Source: Serripes groenlandicus (taxonomy: Eukaryota; Mollusca; Bivalvia; Cardiida; Cardiidae). From it: a stretch of DNA of 64,000 nt. The stretch is taken from NCBI GenBank assembly GCA_031761405.1, contig JASEVX010000033.1:304522-368521 (forward strand), in the 5' to 3' direction. Numbering within the stretch: the first letter of the stretch is position 1; each line of letters begins with the position of its first letter. Shown here one piece after another: positions 22,786 through 35,600 of the stretch. The position numbers and the translations under genes were made by a program. The notes under the pieces are model-generated. The model was not told the origin of the DNA and did no database searches. It saw nothing but the letters and a program-made list of their open reading frames with translations.

Positions 22786-23325
22786 TACAGAAAGCATTTT
22801 ATGTTGCCTGCAAAATCTGTGAACAACTTTTTGAAATATAATGGAAAAGGGAAAAAAGTGTTACAAACACTCCATTTCTGTTTCATTCAATCATTTTCGC
22901 TGTGTTGTATGAGAAATACATTAAACTTTATTGTCCGTATTTTCTGTTTCGCTCCTCAGTCGTTTTTGATTTGGTGGAAGTAAAAAAAAAAACATTTGCA
23001 TATCACGTAATTTGTTAAAGCTTTCTGATGCCTCTGCAGCAGACAATTATCGAGCGGAGGAATTCAGCTATTACTGTATTTGCCATAACACTTTCAACTA
23101 AACTTAAATTTTACACAAAAGATAATTTTTTTGATTTTTCTCCAGATGATATCAAAACCATCTCCTGAAAATGTGTTGCTAAGTTGGAAAGGTACAAGGC
23201 TATAGCAGTTTAAAGGTAAAAGGCACTTGTCTCGTAAGACTGACACATTTGATTTGTTTTAGAAGAACAATGATGATAAAAATGACACAGGGCAGATACT
23301 GATCAGACTAGAATAAATGAATAGA

Positions 23326-23452
23326 GTTGAAAACATGGTGACAAAGGAGAAAATTGCTTGTTTTGAGCAATTTCTTCTTTTGTCGCCATGTTTTCAAAAA
23401 GCCGTTTGCTGCAGAGGCGTCAAAAAAGGTCTATATGAGGGAAATGGATAAC
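23326..23452 (-). mobile_element. TTAA element, half copy
   Basis: Only the hairpin half remains: GTTGAAAACATGGTGACAAA to TATATGAGGGAAATGGATAA. Confidence 0.7.
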
Positions 23453-23662
23453 CCTTTGCCCCACACATAGCCTTTCTGAATCATCTGCAGCAGACAACTT
23501 TTGAAAACATTGTGACAAAAGGAGAAATAGCTCATAATGAGCAATTTCTCGTACAATGTTTTCCACTTTATTCAATAATTGTTCTCTCATTTATAGAGCG
23601 TTTTCATATTTTTTAATTAATGTTATCAAAGTCGTCTGCTTCAGAAATGGGGTATGAGGGGG
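23449..23662 (+). mobile_element. TTAA element, degenerate
   Basis: ATAACCCTTTGCCCCACACA at the left abuts the preceding half copy. The right end is GGTATGAGGGGGAG without TTAA. Confidence 0.65.
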
Positions 23663-23692
23663 AGCTAGTTGATCATCGGAAAGAAGTAACAT

Positions 23693-23922
23693 TTAACCTT
23701 TTCCCACATACAACAATTCTGCAGCAGACGACTTTGAACATATTTTGTCAAAATATGGAAAATCTCTATAATTGAACGGATATCCTTTGACTAAAAGTGG
23801 AAAACATTGTGGCGAAAGCAGAAATTGCTTGTTTTGAGCAATTTCTTCCTTTGTCACTATATTTTCACAAAGCTGTCTGCTGCAGAGGCCTCAGAAAGCG
23901 TCTATATGAGGGAAAGGGTTAA
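23693..23922 (-). mobile_element. TTAA element, young subfamily, complete
   Basis: TTAACCTTTTCCCACATACA to TATATGAGGGAAAGGGTTAA, 230 bp. Hairpin GAAATTGCTTGTTTTGAGCA with one G-T mismatch in the stem. It shares its last TTAA with the next element. Confidence 0.9.
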
Positions 23923-24122
23923 CCCCCTTTCCATCTTACAGATGGTTTCTGAGGCCTCTGCTGCAGACGACTTTTGTAAACAAAAATCATAATTATTATT
24001 TTCTCCTTTTGCCACCATGTCTTTAACTCTTTTCAATAATTATACTTAAATTTATAAGGATTAGCCACATGTTTACTGAGATGTCGTCTGCTGCAGATTT
24101 CTTGTACGTTGGAAAGGGTTAA
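23919..24122 (+). mobile_element. TTAA element, old subfamily, abutting
   Basis: TTAACCCCCTTTCCATCTTA to GTTGGAAAGGGTTAA. Part of the hairpin is lost. Confidence 0.75.
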
Positions 24123-24667
24123 GAAAGGCATGTATGGTTTGATATCTTACTTCGATTAAACGAAAAGTTTGTTTCAGTCACTCAAAATTAACTTAAAAAT
24201 GACCTCAAAATAGAAAAACATTAATCAAGAAGCAAGACACCAAACTTCAAACCTACATAGAAAAGATCGATAGATTTAATTTGCAAATACATAGTGGTCA
24301 AATAACATTCAATTCATTTTTTAACAAAGTTATAATTCTAAATTTCCATAGATATACGAAGACATTTTGGAAGCAGACTTATATGCAACAAACGTATCTA
24401 CATGTCAACGGCCTACCCTTGCCATGTTACAGAAAACGTTTGAAAATAAAGTGGCAATACAGAATAAATTGCTCAAAATGAGCAATTCCTCCATTTACCA
24501 CAATGTTTGCAACTCTATACCAACATTGTACTTCCAGTTTTCATAATGTTTCATCTTCCCACCAAGATGTTACTGAGCTTCAAAATCAACCTTATAAGGG
24601 TGAGGGTTAATGCAAAATGGATGCAACTGAATTGACAAAAAGATATAGCTACAACAATTTTGCATGC

Positions 24668-24892
24668 ATCCTTTCCCTCATATGGACGCTTTCTGACGCC
24701 TCTGCAGCAGACGGCTATTTGAAAACATTGACAAAAGAAGAAATTGCTCAAAATGAGCAATTCCTCCTTTTGCCACAATGCTTTCCACTTTTAGTCATAG
24801 GTTATTCATTCAATTATAGAGATTTTCAATTTTGTAACAAAATATGTTTAAAGTCGTCTGCTGCAGATTTCTTTTATGTGGTAAAGGGTTAA
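24668..24892 (+). mobile_element. TTAA element, young subfamily
   Basis: The left TTAA has decayed (GCATCCTTTCCCTCATATGG); the right end is GTGGTAAAGGGTTAA. Hairpin GAAATTGCTCAAAATGAGCA. Confidence 0.85.
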
Positions 24893-25080
24893 AGACCCAT
24901 CATTCTGTAGATGTTTCTTATTTACAACCCACAGATTTAATATGGGTAAAAAACCTATATCTATTTTTTCCACAATATATTAATAAATCTTTTTATCTCC
25001 TATGCAGTATGTACAATGAAATTTTGGCACTAGTAATTGTGTTTGATTTAGATGATTTTTTGATGAAGACGTGATACAAT

Positions 25081-25522
25081 CCCCTTCCCCACTTGTGCTG
25101 ACACATTTTGATGCATCAACAGCAGACGACTTTTAAAACCATTTTGACATTATGAGAAATTTCTCCAAATGCCACAATGTTTTCAACTCTATTCAGTAAT
25201 AATTATTTTTCTCTCATTTTTAGAGTTTCCATATTTTTGATTTAAATGTTTTTAACCCTTTCCCTCATATAGACACTTTCTGACGCCTCTGCAGCAGACG
25301 GCGTTTTGAAAACATAGTGACAAAAGAAGAAATTGCACAAAACGTGCAATTTCTCCTTTTGCCACAATGTTTTTCACTTTTTGTCATAGGTTATCCATTC
25401 AATTATGGAGATTTTCGATGTTTTGACAAAAAACGTTCAAAGTCGTCTGCTGCAGAATTGTTGTATGAGGGAAAGGGTTAAAGTCGTCTGCTGCAGATTT
25501 GTTGTATGTGGGAGAGGGTTAA
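25081..25522 (+). mobile_element. old TTAA element split by a younger copy
   Basis: The left part 25081-25251 begins CCCCTTCCCCACTTGTGCTG. The right part 25482-25522 is AAGTCGTCTGCTGCAGATTT followed by GTGGGAGAGGGTTAA. A young copy lies between them in TTAA. Confidence 0.85.
25252..25481 (+). mobile_element. TTAA element, young subfamily, nested
   Basis: TTAACCCTTTCCCTCATATA to GTATGAGGGAAAGGGTTAA, inserted in the right arm of an older relative. Confidence 0.92.
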
Positions 25523-26082
25523 GACTGTTATATGTGACATGATTTAGCATTTCATCGCTACTGAGCAGAATTTTGATTCTCTACTGTATACTGGTACCTG
25601 AAATCCAACAATCTTAAAAATTTATGAAATTTAAAAAGATGACATAATAAACTAAAATTATCAATATTCGAAAAACTTAAAACCAGTAAAATCACTTGCA
25701 AAATAAAGGACAAATACTAACAGCTCAAAGCCAAAGAAAAAGGTTTTCAAATCTGGATCAAAATTATAATTTAAAATTTCATTGAGCGATGCTTCGGGAA
25801 AACCTACTTTATCGCAGTGGTTATACATGTCGAAACTGACATGCCTGCACATCAAACCCAATGATCCAAATGGATACTGCAGATTATTGAAACCTTCGAT
25901 AACCACTTGGTGAACAATGCAGTCATGATTGAATGCAAGGATGCGCTCGCTGGATCTAGGCTGATCTCAAATGCCTGTTAAACGATTGTCTCAGAGCACA
26001 AGCACAGCTTAATTGTTTTTCTCATGATGTTTAAAAAAGGTTGACTATAAAAAGTGGCAGATCAGAGAAAGGCTAAAACGGT

Positions 26083-26272
26083 TAACCTTTTCCAACGTAA
26101 AACAAATCTGCAGCAGACGACTTTAAAAACATACCTGCCAAAAATATGCTAAAAACTAGCAATTTCACTTTTAGTCTTATAAGGTTATCCGTTCAATTAT
26201 AGAGATTTTCCATTTTTTTGACAAAATATTCTAAGTTGTCTGCTGCAGAATTGTCGTATGAGGGAAAGGGAT
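26083..26272. mobile_element. TTAA element, chimeric
   Basis: An old-type right arm at the left end (TTAACCTTTTCCAACGTAAA, CTGCAGCAGACGAC) is joined to the right half of a young copy (GTTATCCGTTCAATTATAGA to GTATGAGGGAAAGGGATAA). Both ends are right arms, so it is a fusion of two copies. Confidence 0.7.
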
Positions 26273-26389
26273 AAGGCAAAATGTGAAGGAAATAGTGAAA
26301 CTCGTTTTTTGTTTAAAATTTGTCTCCATTATGACAGAGTTGAATAAAAACATTCCAGGAGCAAATTTATCGAAACTATACATAAACCT

Positions 26390-26602
26390 CGAGGGCTTGG
26401 CGTGAAAAGGTTGTAACTTAAATTAGTATTTTTTTACCAAGGTTAATCACCTCGTAATAAAGTCTTTATAAGCCTTAACTCATTTTACTTGGTAAACGAT
26501 GGAAATTTAAATTTGCATTGTTTACAAAGGGGTCAAAATTGCCCCTAAACCAGGGTTTTCAAAACAGGTTTTTAGTTACAACCGTTTCACGCCAAGCCCT
26601 CG
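26390..26602. mobile_element. CGAGGGCTTGG TIR element, copy 1
   Basis: CGAGGGCTTGGCGTGAAAAG and CGTTTCACGCCAAGCCCTCG form terminal inverted repeats of about 29 bp. The inside contains the palindrome-like GGAAATTTAAATTTGC and GGGGTCAAAATTGCCCC. Confidence 0.85.
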
Positions 26603-26694
26603 ACCTGTACTAATTATATATAAATACTGTGCAGTACTATTACAGCTTAACCCTTTGTCTCATTAATTATTTTTAGACCCTCTAAAATTGATTT

Positions 26695-26700
26695 TTTATT
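26695..26700 (-). terminator. possible poly(A) signal AATAAA of the RhoGAP gene
   Basis: The + strand reads TTTATT, hence AATAAA on the coding strand, about 720 bp past the stop. It is the only clear candidate I noticed, but it lies in repeat-rich DNA and could be fortuitous. Confidence 0.25.
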
Positions 26701-26734
26701 TTGAAAAACAAAAAGATTAAAAACATCTGTAAAC

Positions 26735-26967
26735 AAGATGTGTTTGTGAAACACTGATGCCCCCGAATGGCAACATCTAGGTCAAAGGTCAAGGTCGCAA
26801 GGTCAAATCTGATAGAAAGGTCATGTCACAAGGAATACACATGTGAAATATGGTAGCCGTACCTGTTATGGTTCAAAAGTAGTGGTCAAGGTTAAAGTTT
26901 TTTTTGACAAACAGACAGACAGGCCAAAAACTAGATGCCCACCGAATCGGTGATTCCGGGGGCATAA
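26735..26967. mobile_element. repeat with TGCCCCC/GGGGGCA ends
   Basis: ACAAGATGTGTTTGTGAAAC and ACTGATGCCCCCGAATGGC at the left, TGATTCCGGGGGCATAAAAA at the right, with AGGTCAAAGGTCAAGGTC and CAGACAGACAG inside. No coding sequence. Confidence 0.7.
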
Positions 26968-27044
26968 AAAAATGTTAGAAGATACATATCTTTTCGACAA
27001 AAAATTAAAATCAAATAGAAAGGAGGAATTTTCTATTATAAACC

Positions 27045-27404
27045 CATTTCCACATGAAGATGTAATTAATGCATCTGCAGCAGACAAACTATTATGGCAA
27101 ATGAGAAACAGTTCAAAATGAGCAATTTCTACCTTTACCTTTTTCAACATTGTTTTCAAAAGTTGCCTGCTGCTTGCAGATGCATTAACCCTTTCCCTCA
27201 TACGACAATTCTGCAGCAGACGACTTTGAACATATTTTGTCAAAAAATAGAAAATTTCTATAATTGAATGGATAACATATGACTAAAAGTGGAAAACATT
27301 GTGGCAAAAGAAAAAATTGTCACTATGTTTTCAAAAAGCCATCTGCTGCAGAAGCGTCAGAAAGTGTATATATGAGGGAAAGGGTTAAAATGGGAAATGG
27401 TTAA
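27045..27404 (+). mobile_element. old TTAA element split by a younger copy, 3' of the RhoGAP gene
   Basis: Left part AACCCATTTCCACATGAAGA to TTGCAGATGCA (27184); right part AATGGGAAATGGTTAA after 27388. It ends 15 bp from the RhoGAP stop codon, so it is probably part of the 3' UTR. Confidence 0.75.
27185..27388 (-). mobile_element. TTAA element, young subfamily, nested
   Basis: TTAACCCTTTCCCTCATACG to TATATGAGGGAAAGGGTTAA, with a deletion of about 25 bp across the hairpin (AAAAAATTGTCACTATG). Confidence 0.9.
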
Positions 27405-27418
27405 GAAACTATTGATAA

Positions 27419-29661
27419 CTAATTCCGTTTTGAAGTAATTCTTCCTTCCCCTTGACTCGCCAGCAGGTCTGGATTACTTCCCCTGATTCTTTCATTATGT
27501 AACCAAGTCATCATATTGCTGCTTGGACCTAGATTACTGTTTGAACTAACGACGGGTCTTAACTGCTCCCACGCAGAGAGGCGTTGTTCTTTGCTGGTTG
27601 CTTCGCGAAGAGCATCCATGTGCTCTGAGTCATTTGTACCGCCAACAGTGTGCCGGCGTCGTTTTCTTTTTTCACTCCGTTTATTACGACTGGAGGGTGG
27701 GGGTGAAGCAGACCGACTTTTACCCAAAATGTTTTGATTTTGCACGTCTGTTATGCTTTTATTTTTAATATCATCATTTTTGTTTTTATCACTTATACTT
27801 TTCGATAACTTTACGTTCACTTCTGTTTTTTCAGACTTTGTAATCGGTCTGTATTCTATCGCAGTTCTCACTGGTGAATGCACCAATGTTGGTTCCCATT
27901 TTTTTGGGCTAGTCAAAGTCACTGATGACATCACAGGTTTAGAAATAAACTGAGGCACTGAATAACTGCAACTCTGCCGGCTATCGGCAGACATTACCGA
28001 TGGACTGGAGATAACAACCATCACGGAGGAAACGCGAGATTCCACTTCTTGTCGGTCAGCCATTCTCACTGAAGGAATATTTACAGTTGCATTTTCAACT
28101 GAGAAAGTTAAATCACTCTGCAGGTTCAAGCCATGAGTATTTCTCCCCTCGCTATAGACAGGGTTGTATATCGTAGACCGTTCAAATCTAGTAGCTAGTC
28201 CGATTTTAGCATCCGTTTTAGGAGGGGTCCGGTGTAAACTAGGATCTCTAAACTGTTTTGCAGGCAATTCCGTTGCACTACCCTGTCTGTTCATCATAGA
28301 TAAGGGAACCTGAGGGGGTAGCCCTCCCTGGTTTGAATTTCCTGGTGACCCTCCAGAGTCCTGGGTGGTAGAAGTAGAACTTGTATTTATACTAGTATTA
28401 CTTGATACATGGGGTGATGGATGTCTGGCAGGAATAGAGGTTGTTATTTGAGGTATTTTTTGACTAGACAAAGTTTGTAACTTTTGATCGAAAGTTGATG
28501 TCAAGGTCGTCAAAAGGTCATAGCCATCTTCAGAGTCTGTGGATGCCCATGACATTCTGTTGTCCCGTTTTTCTATCAGGTCAATTAAGGAGTCTAATGA
28601 CCCCCTTCTTATAATAGAGCTACAACGACTTATACCACCAACCCTACGCTTTATGTCCCCATGGTGGTCACCTTTCATTCTCTCTGAATGATCTCCTTTA
28701 CGTGCACGCACATGAGCCAGTGGTCTACTGTGACCATGGCTATGTCCATCAGTCATGTTTTCTAGAGAACTGGTCCGTTTAGACTGTGTCACAAGAGACT
28801 CGACACTCGTTTGTCTTGGAGGTCGCGAAGACCTATCACCTCTTACAGACTGAGTATTACCTTTAATAACAAAAAACTTGCCACCACTTGGTGAGTCTTT
28901 TACGCCGCATTTGCCACTAGAACCAGGCTTTTTTCCACTCCCACTGGTGTTAGAGTTTCTGAGTAAATCGGTTTCTAATTTCCGTTTATTGTTATAGTAA
29001 TCACTAAAACCGTATTGCGAGTATTGCGCGTTTAACAGATCCTCCACGCTATGTCGATCCTCTATTTCAAGCTCCTGTTGGGTCTGTAAAATATCCTGCT
29101 CTATTCTCTGTTTTTCTAACTTCCGTTTCTCCAGATCTCTCTGTCTCCGCTCCTCTCTTTCTCTCAAAGCTCTTGCCTCAAGTTCAATCCGTCGTAAACT
29201 ATTCAAAGTCTCCCGACTTAGTCTATAATTACTACTTTGTGTACCATGTGACATTTCCAGTTCGTCGTTTTTATCCAGCATTGATTCGTCTGAGAAATAC
29301 CTAGTTGTGGGAGTTAGATAAGCAGAGGCAGCTGCTTCCTTCTCAGCATCCATGTACTCAAAATCCGACAGTTCTCGCTCAAAGTCCTGTGACTTTGCCA
29401 TTCTTCTCTCTGGCGGGGGTTCCTGGGTTGATGTCTGAATAATCTCTGAAGTTCGCTGTACGGTTAGGTTTGGGCTGCTCCTAGAAGTGGTGTCGATTTT
29501 ACGGCGAAATTTAATTTCCTGATCGATGTTTCGCTCGTTGTATTTGGGTGGAGGCTCCGAAATGGTTACATTTCGTTTTTCTGTAACAACTTCTTGACCC
29601 TTCAGTTTCCTGTTGGCTGCCTCGACTATACTGCTTACGATTTGTTTCGGGTTGATGGTAT
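27419..29661 (-). CDS. ARHGAP21: RhoGAP gene, terminal coding exon (coiled coil and disordered C terminus)
   Basis: The acceptor is tcattccag|ataccatc; two bases complete an Asp codon, then TINPKQIVSSIVEAANRKLK. The frame stays open for about 747 codons to TAG, ending EGRITSKRN. A charged coiled coil starts RRIELEARALREREERRQRD and continues to about QQELEIED. The remainder is Ser/Thr/Pro-rich with basic clusters (KRSEKRKRRRHTVGG). The frame begins as open sequence before the acceptor (to 29698), but that part is intron. A TTAA element starts 31 bp downstream of the stop. Confidence 0.93.
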
Positions 29662-32600
29662 CTGGAATGACAAAAACACATGGACAGTTGAGCCTCAATA
29701 CAGGAAAACAAGTCTTCCTGTATGTGTGACAACTTTAGCTGTAGATCAGACTGCGCAGATACTGAACTGTATGTACACCGCATAGTCAACGGATCATTAA
29801 TCCTTTCCTAGACACAACCGATTTGCAGCAGACAACTTTGAAATTATCTAGCAAATAATATTGAAAACCTCAATAAATGAAAGTTTAATTATTGAGTAGA
29901 TTTCGAAAACATTATTGCAAAAGGAGAAAATGCTCATTATGAGCAGGTTTTTCCTTTTTCGCTAAAATGCTTCAAAACTCATCTGTCGCGAATGCATCTG
30001 CAAGTGGGAAAGGGTTAAGGAAGTATCTGCTGCAGAGATAATCGAAAGTGTCTGTTCGGTTAATTTAAAAGATTCACTTGACATAGTTATGCTTACCCAG
30101 ATCTGCAACAGACTTCTTTGAAAAAATATCAACAAAAAATATAAAATAACTCTAAAATGAAAGTATAATTAATAACAATTTTTAAAACATTGTGGTGAAA
30201 GTAGAAGTTGCTTATATTGAGCAATATATCCTTTTGCAAGATTGTTATATAGAAAGATATTTTCAAAGTGGTCTGCTGCAGATTTGTTGCATGTGGAAAA
30301 GAGGTAAAACGAGATACCAACCTAAATCGTCTCTAGAACTTCCATTCGTCTGTGCGGACAGGATGGATGTGCACTCCGTCACATCTTCTTCCGTCGGTAT
30401 GTAGTTATCCATGTCCCAGGAGCCAAAGAACCATTCATCCTGTAACAAAAACCATCATTAGGGTTTTACACAAATTTCAACAGTATTTCATTTAAATCAC
30501 GCTGACAAATACACTTATCCATGATCCCTGATTGACAAAGCCATTTTGTCTGCTTTCATCAATTTGTCAGTTATATCTAGGCATTTCTTGGGTAAGTCAC
30601 AAGCATTACTGGTCAACATATTTTGACAGGGACTCACCCCAGAATCCTGAGCACCAAGGAGGGAAAGCTGTTACTACGATATTTAAAGCCAGATCTGGGA
30701 TCAAGCATACAATTACCTACACCTTAGGAGGATGCTCTGCAACTATACCACCGGTCCGGTCTGACCAAACAGTACTAGGCTAGGAAAGGTCTCTTAAACT
30801 ACACCACCGTGCCGATCTGACCAAGCAGTACAAGGCTAGTAAAGGTCTCTTTAACTACACCACCTGGCCGGTCTGACCAAGCAGTAAAGGCTAGGAAAGG
30901 TCTCTTTAACTACACCACCTGGCCGATCTGACCAAGCAGTACAAGGCTAGGAAAGGTCTCTTTAACTACACCACGTGGCCGGTCTGACCAAGCAGTAAAG
31001 GCTAGGAAAGGTCTCTTTAACTACACCACCTGGCCGATCTGACCAAGCAGTACAAGGCTAGGAAAGATATCTTTAACTACACCACCTGGCCATCTGACCA
31101 AGCAGTACAAGGCTAGGAAAGGTCTCTTTAACTACACCACCTGGCCGGTCTGACCAAGCAGTCCTAGGCTAGGAAAGGGCAGAACACCATGACTGTCTAG
31201 AGCTTGGATCAAACCTGGGATGTCAGGTCTAGTATGAGTAGCACTAACCACTCTCCCAAGGCAGCTTCCTAACATCACAGGGGCAGATATCAGATTTCCT
31301 TTTTGTACTGCCTACATAACTTAACATAACATGAACTTCATTACTCAAACCGACAGGTACATGCGAGTTATTACAAAAGTCATTAAAAAAACTATCTTGG
31401 AAAAACCTTTAAACCTTCAAGGCTTGATGCACCAACAAGCAGATGACTTTTGAAAACACTGTGGCAAAGTCTAAATGAGCAATTTCCATTTTTGGTCACA
31501 ATGTTTTCAACTATTTACAATAATGATATTTTCATTCATAGCCATCATCAATATTTTTGCCCAGATATATATAAGTCATCTGCTGCAGGTTTGTTGCATG
31601 TGGAAAAAGGTTTAATAGTTTGGTACATCGTACATTTTGAGCAAATTTACTCTCTTTCTAATGTTATCAAAAGTTGTCTGGTGTTGTGGCATAAAAACTT
31701 GTCACAATGTTTTCTAATTCCAATAATTAAACTTTTATAGAGATCTATATGCTGCAGATTTGTTGTATCAGGAGAAGGGTAAACAGCTAAATAAAAAGTA
31801 TACTTACATGTAAAACAATGCTCTCAATAATCTTACAATGATCAGACATATCTGTGACCATGGACAGCATATTATCATCACCTTTCCTGATCAAGGATGG
31901 CCCAAAGACAATGGCAAGATTCTTAGCTTCCATCTGGAAAATTTATATCGGACATCATTTAACACTCTCCAACTTGTAGCCTGCAGCAGAAGGCTTTTGA
32001 AAAAATTGTGACTTAAGGAGAAATTGCTCAAAACATAGCAATTTCTCCTTTTGCCACAATGTTTTCAACTATGGAATAATTTAACTTCTATTTAAAAAGA
32101 TTTTCCTTATTTTTGCTCAAATGTTTTCGAAGTCGTCTGCTGCATATTTGTTATATGTGGGAAAAGTTAAATAATATACCAAACATGTACATGATAACAT
32201 TAACCGGAGCATGATATTTAACCCTTTCCCATACGACAATTCTGCAGCAGACGACTTTGAACATATTTTGTCAAAACATAAAAAAACTCCATAATTGAAT
32301 GGATAACCTATGACAAAAAGTGGAAAACATTGTGGCAAAAGGAGAAATTGCACGTTTTGTGCAATTTCTTCTTTTGTCACTATGTTTTCAAAAAGCCGTC
32401 TGCTGCAGAGGCGTCAGAAAGCGTCTATATGAGGGAAAGGGTTCAGTGGTTGTTTAACGGAGATGGCCGCTTACACATATTGGACTGTTTATTATCAAAA
32501 GGTTTTTCATACAAAAGGGGAGATAATTTCAAAAATAAGCACACTAGATTTATGCTCCTCTTATATCTTCATTTTTCTGATCACAAGGTATAAATAAGTG

Positions 32601-35600
32601 TTGCAGCTTTAACGTGAATCTGCCAAACACAAACAAAGTCATGACCAATAGATGCAAAGCGTAACGGTTTGTAAACCGAGAAGTGATCCCTTATTGTTTA
32701 CCTGACTTTTCTTCTTTTACCACAACATGTTCAAAAGCCATCTGCATCAGATGCTTCAAATTGACTCTGCAGGTGGTGAAGGTTAATATAAGTTGTTAGA
32801 ATTGATGTAAAATTAATCAAGATAAAACTAGAAATATCACTGAAGATGATGAATACCCACAGCTGGTGCCTGACAATATACATATTTATGTGAAATTCAA
32901 GGGGCCATAACTCATTTAAACAAAATTATTCCAGTGCAACACGCCCAACAATATGCACAACTAGGCTTGGTATCAATCATTCTTGTGAAGTTATATTGAA
33001 TTCTGACCAAGGGTTGCTGAGAAATAGTGTTCACAAGAAATGTCCACAGACCAACGGACCGACAAGCATGACTCCTATATAGCGCCCATATACTATGTAT
33101 CTGGGGGTATAATAACAAAAAAAGATAACTTACTCTGTTTACATCCCCATACTGGGCTACTTTGTTTAGATGTTTGGCAAGATGTTTGAATGTCTCAAAA
33201 TGGTGTTCCGGTAGCTCATGAATTCTTTTCTTCAACTTCAACATCCGTTTTTCAGGATCGTCCGTTCGGTTGGCATCGATGAAGGGTTGATACAGATCTG
33301 TTTAATCAGGGAGAAAAATTAAGAACATAAAGATTGATGAATCGATTGGTTTTTGGCCTGGGGCTTTAACCCCTGGTCATAGTAGTAATACAATTTTTTT
33401 TTTGAGTTGGCAGCCTGCTAATTGCTATTAGCACCAAACAATGCATGAGAAACTGCACAAGAAAGATAGTTCATCATGGATTCAACAAAACTGCATTTAA
33501 AAGGTTAGGATCTCCCCCATAAATATCATTTTAATGTTGTTGGAACATCAGTGAAAAACTTAAGGTGTGAGCACTCCAATATAAGTTTAAGAAATGCTTT
33601 AGTGATTAATGCGCCGAAAGGTCAAATATGGGGGGGGGGGGGTAAGGAAAGGTGTAGTGCGTAGAAAAATTAATTGTTAACAAAGAAAAAAGTGTGGCAA
33701 ATGTAGTGGCGGATTTAGCGGGTGCCCATAGGGCCCGTACCCGACTCCCCCCCACCCCACAAAAGAAATATACAATGGCAGATTAACCGGGGTGCCGTAG
33801 GGCCTGGCCTCTGCGTCTAAAAATCCAACCTTCCAGCAGCCCCAAGGCCGTCAAGCACTGCAGTGCTTTTATTATTTGTAGTTTTCAACAATTTAAATTA
33901 AACCCTTTCCCACCTGCAGACACATTTTGACGCAAAAGCAGCAGACGACTTCTGAGAACATTGTGACCAAAGGTGAAATTGCTCATGATGAGCAATTTCT
34001 CCTTTGGCCACAATGTTTTCTACTTTATTCAACAATTAAGCTATCTTTTATGGAGATTTTTCAGGTTTTTGTCAAGATGTTTTCAAAGTTGCATGCTGCA
34101 GATTTGTTGTATGTGGAAAAGGGTTAATCAGTCTTATCACGGCGGCCAATTTACCTTCCCGTGAAATTGTATAGATAATTCATTTTGTGGTAAATAAGGC
34201 TAATTTGGTTCGTCTACCTGATAATTAATTATCATAAATCACAAATTTAAGACATTACTTAACCCTTTCCCACCTGTAGACACATTTTGACAAATATGCG
34301 GCAGAAGACTTTTGAAAACATTGTGACAAAAAGAGAAATTGCTCAAAACAAGCAATTTCTCCTCTTGCCACAATGTTTTCTACATTTTCCAGTAATATAT
34401 ACCTTCATTATAGAGATATACCAGGTTTCTGCCAACATGCTTTCAAAGTCATCTGCTGTATGTGGGAAAGGGTTAACAATATGCAATTATGTTTCCATGA
34501 TGACATTTTCTACTATTCTAAGCATTATATGTACTAAACTACTACGGGTAAGTACACTTTAAAAAAAAAAAAAATTAGATAAACCCCATACCCTCAATCG
34601 ACCAATCAGAAGCAGACACATTTGAAAACATCTAAACAACAATATGGATAATTTCCATAAATGAGAGTGTATTTTTAAATAAATTTAAAAATGTCATGGC
34701 AAATAGAGAAATTGCTCATGAGCAATTTATTCTTTTGTCAGAATGTTTTCAAAATTCTGCTGAAAAATCTGAAAAAACTCCATAAAAGATAGCTTAATTG
34801 TTAAAATAAAGTTGAAAACATTGTGGCAAAAGGAGAAATTGGTCATCATGAGCAATTTCACCTTTGGACACAATGCTTTCAAAAGTTGTCTGCTGCAAAT
34901 GTGTTTGAATGCGTCTGAAGGGGGGGAAAGAGTTCCCTTTCCCTCATATAGACGCTTACTGACGCCTCTACAGCAGACATCTTTTTGCAAACATAGTGAC
35001 AAAAGAAGAAATTGCTCAAAACGAGCAATTTCTCCTTTTGCCACAATGTTTTCCAACTTTTAGTCATAGGTTATCCATTCAATTATAGAGATTTTCTATT
35101 TTTTTACAAAATATGTTTAAAGTCGTCTGCTGCAGAATTGTCGTATGAGGGAAAGGGTTAAGACTCGTGTTATAAAAGCCTCATACCATCTGGAATAAGA
35201 GGTTCGGGAAGTTCTCTGAAGAAAGCTTTCAGCAAGCTGCTGATGACATTTACATCGGACCATTTATCAAGGCTAAGGTTCATGAACTCTATCCCCTTGT
35301 TGAACTCCTCCTGCAGCATGGTGACCCCTGCCTTGTTGCCGGGGATACGGTAGACCCCGATCATTTCCAGCCCCTTGGCCTCTATGATCTGTGTGCACAA
35401 GTCTACAATTAGGGGTAAAAACTGAAATATAACAAAAAAGAGATGATAACAAAATATCCTTTAAACCTCATACAGACGCTTTCTGATGCCTTTGCAGCAG
35501 ACAGCTTATTGAAAACATTTTGGCAAAGGAAGAAATTGCTCAAAACGAGCAATTTCTCCTTTTGCCACAATATTTTCCACTTTTAGTCATAGGTTATCAA

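Noticed and set aside
22648..22983. 111-residue hydrophobic frame
   Set aside because: Its first part lies in an old TTAA element and the AT-rich remainder has no domain or splice support.
27516..27953. Small + strand frames opposite the last RhoGAP exon
   Set aside because: They are antisense shadows of a long conserved coding exon.
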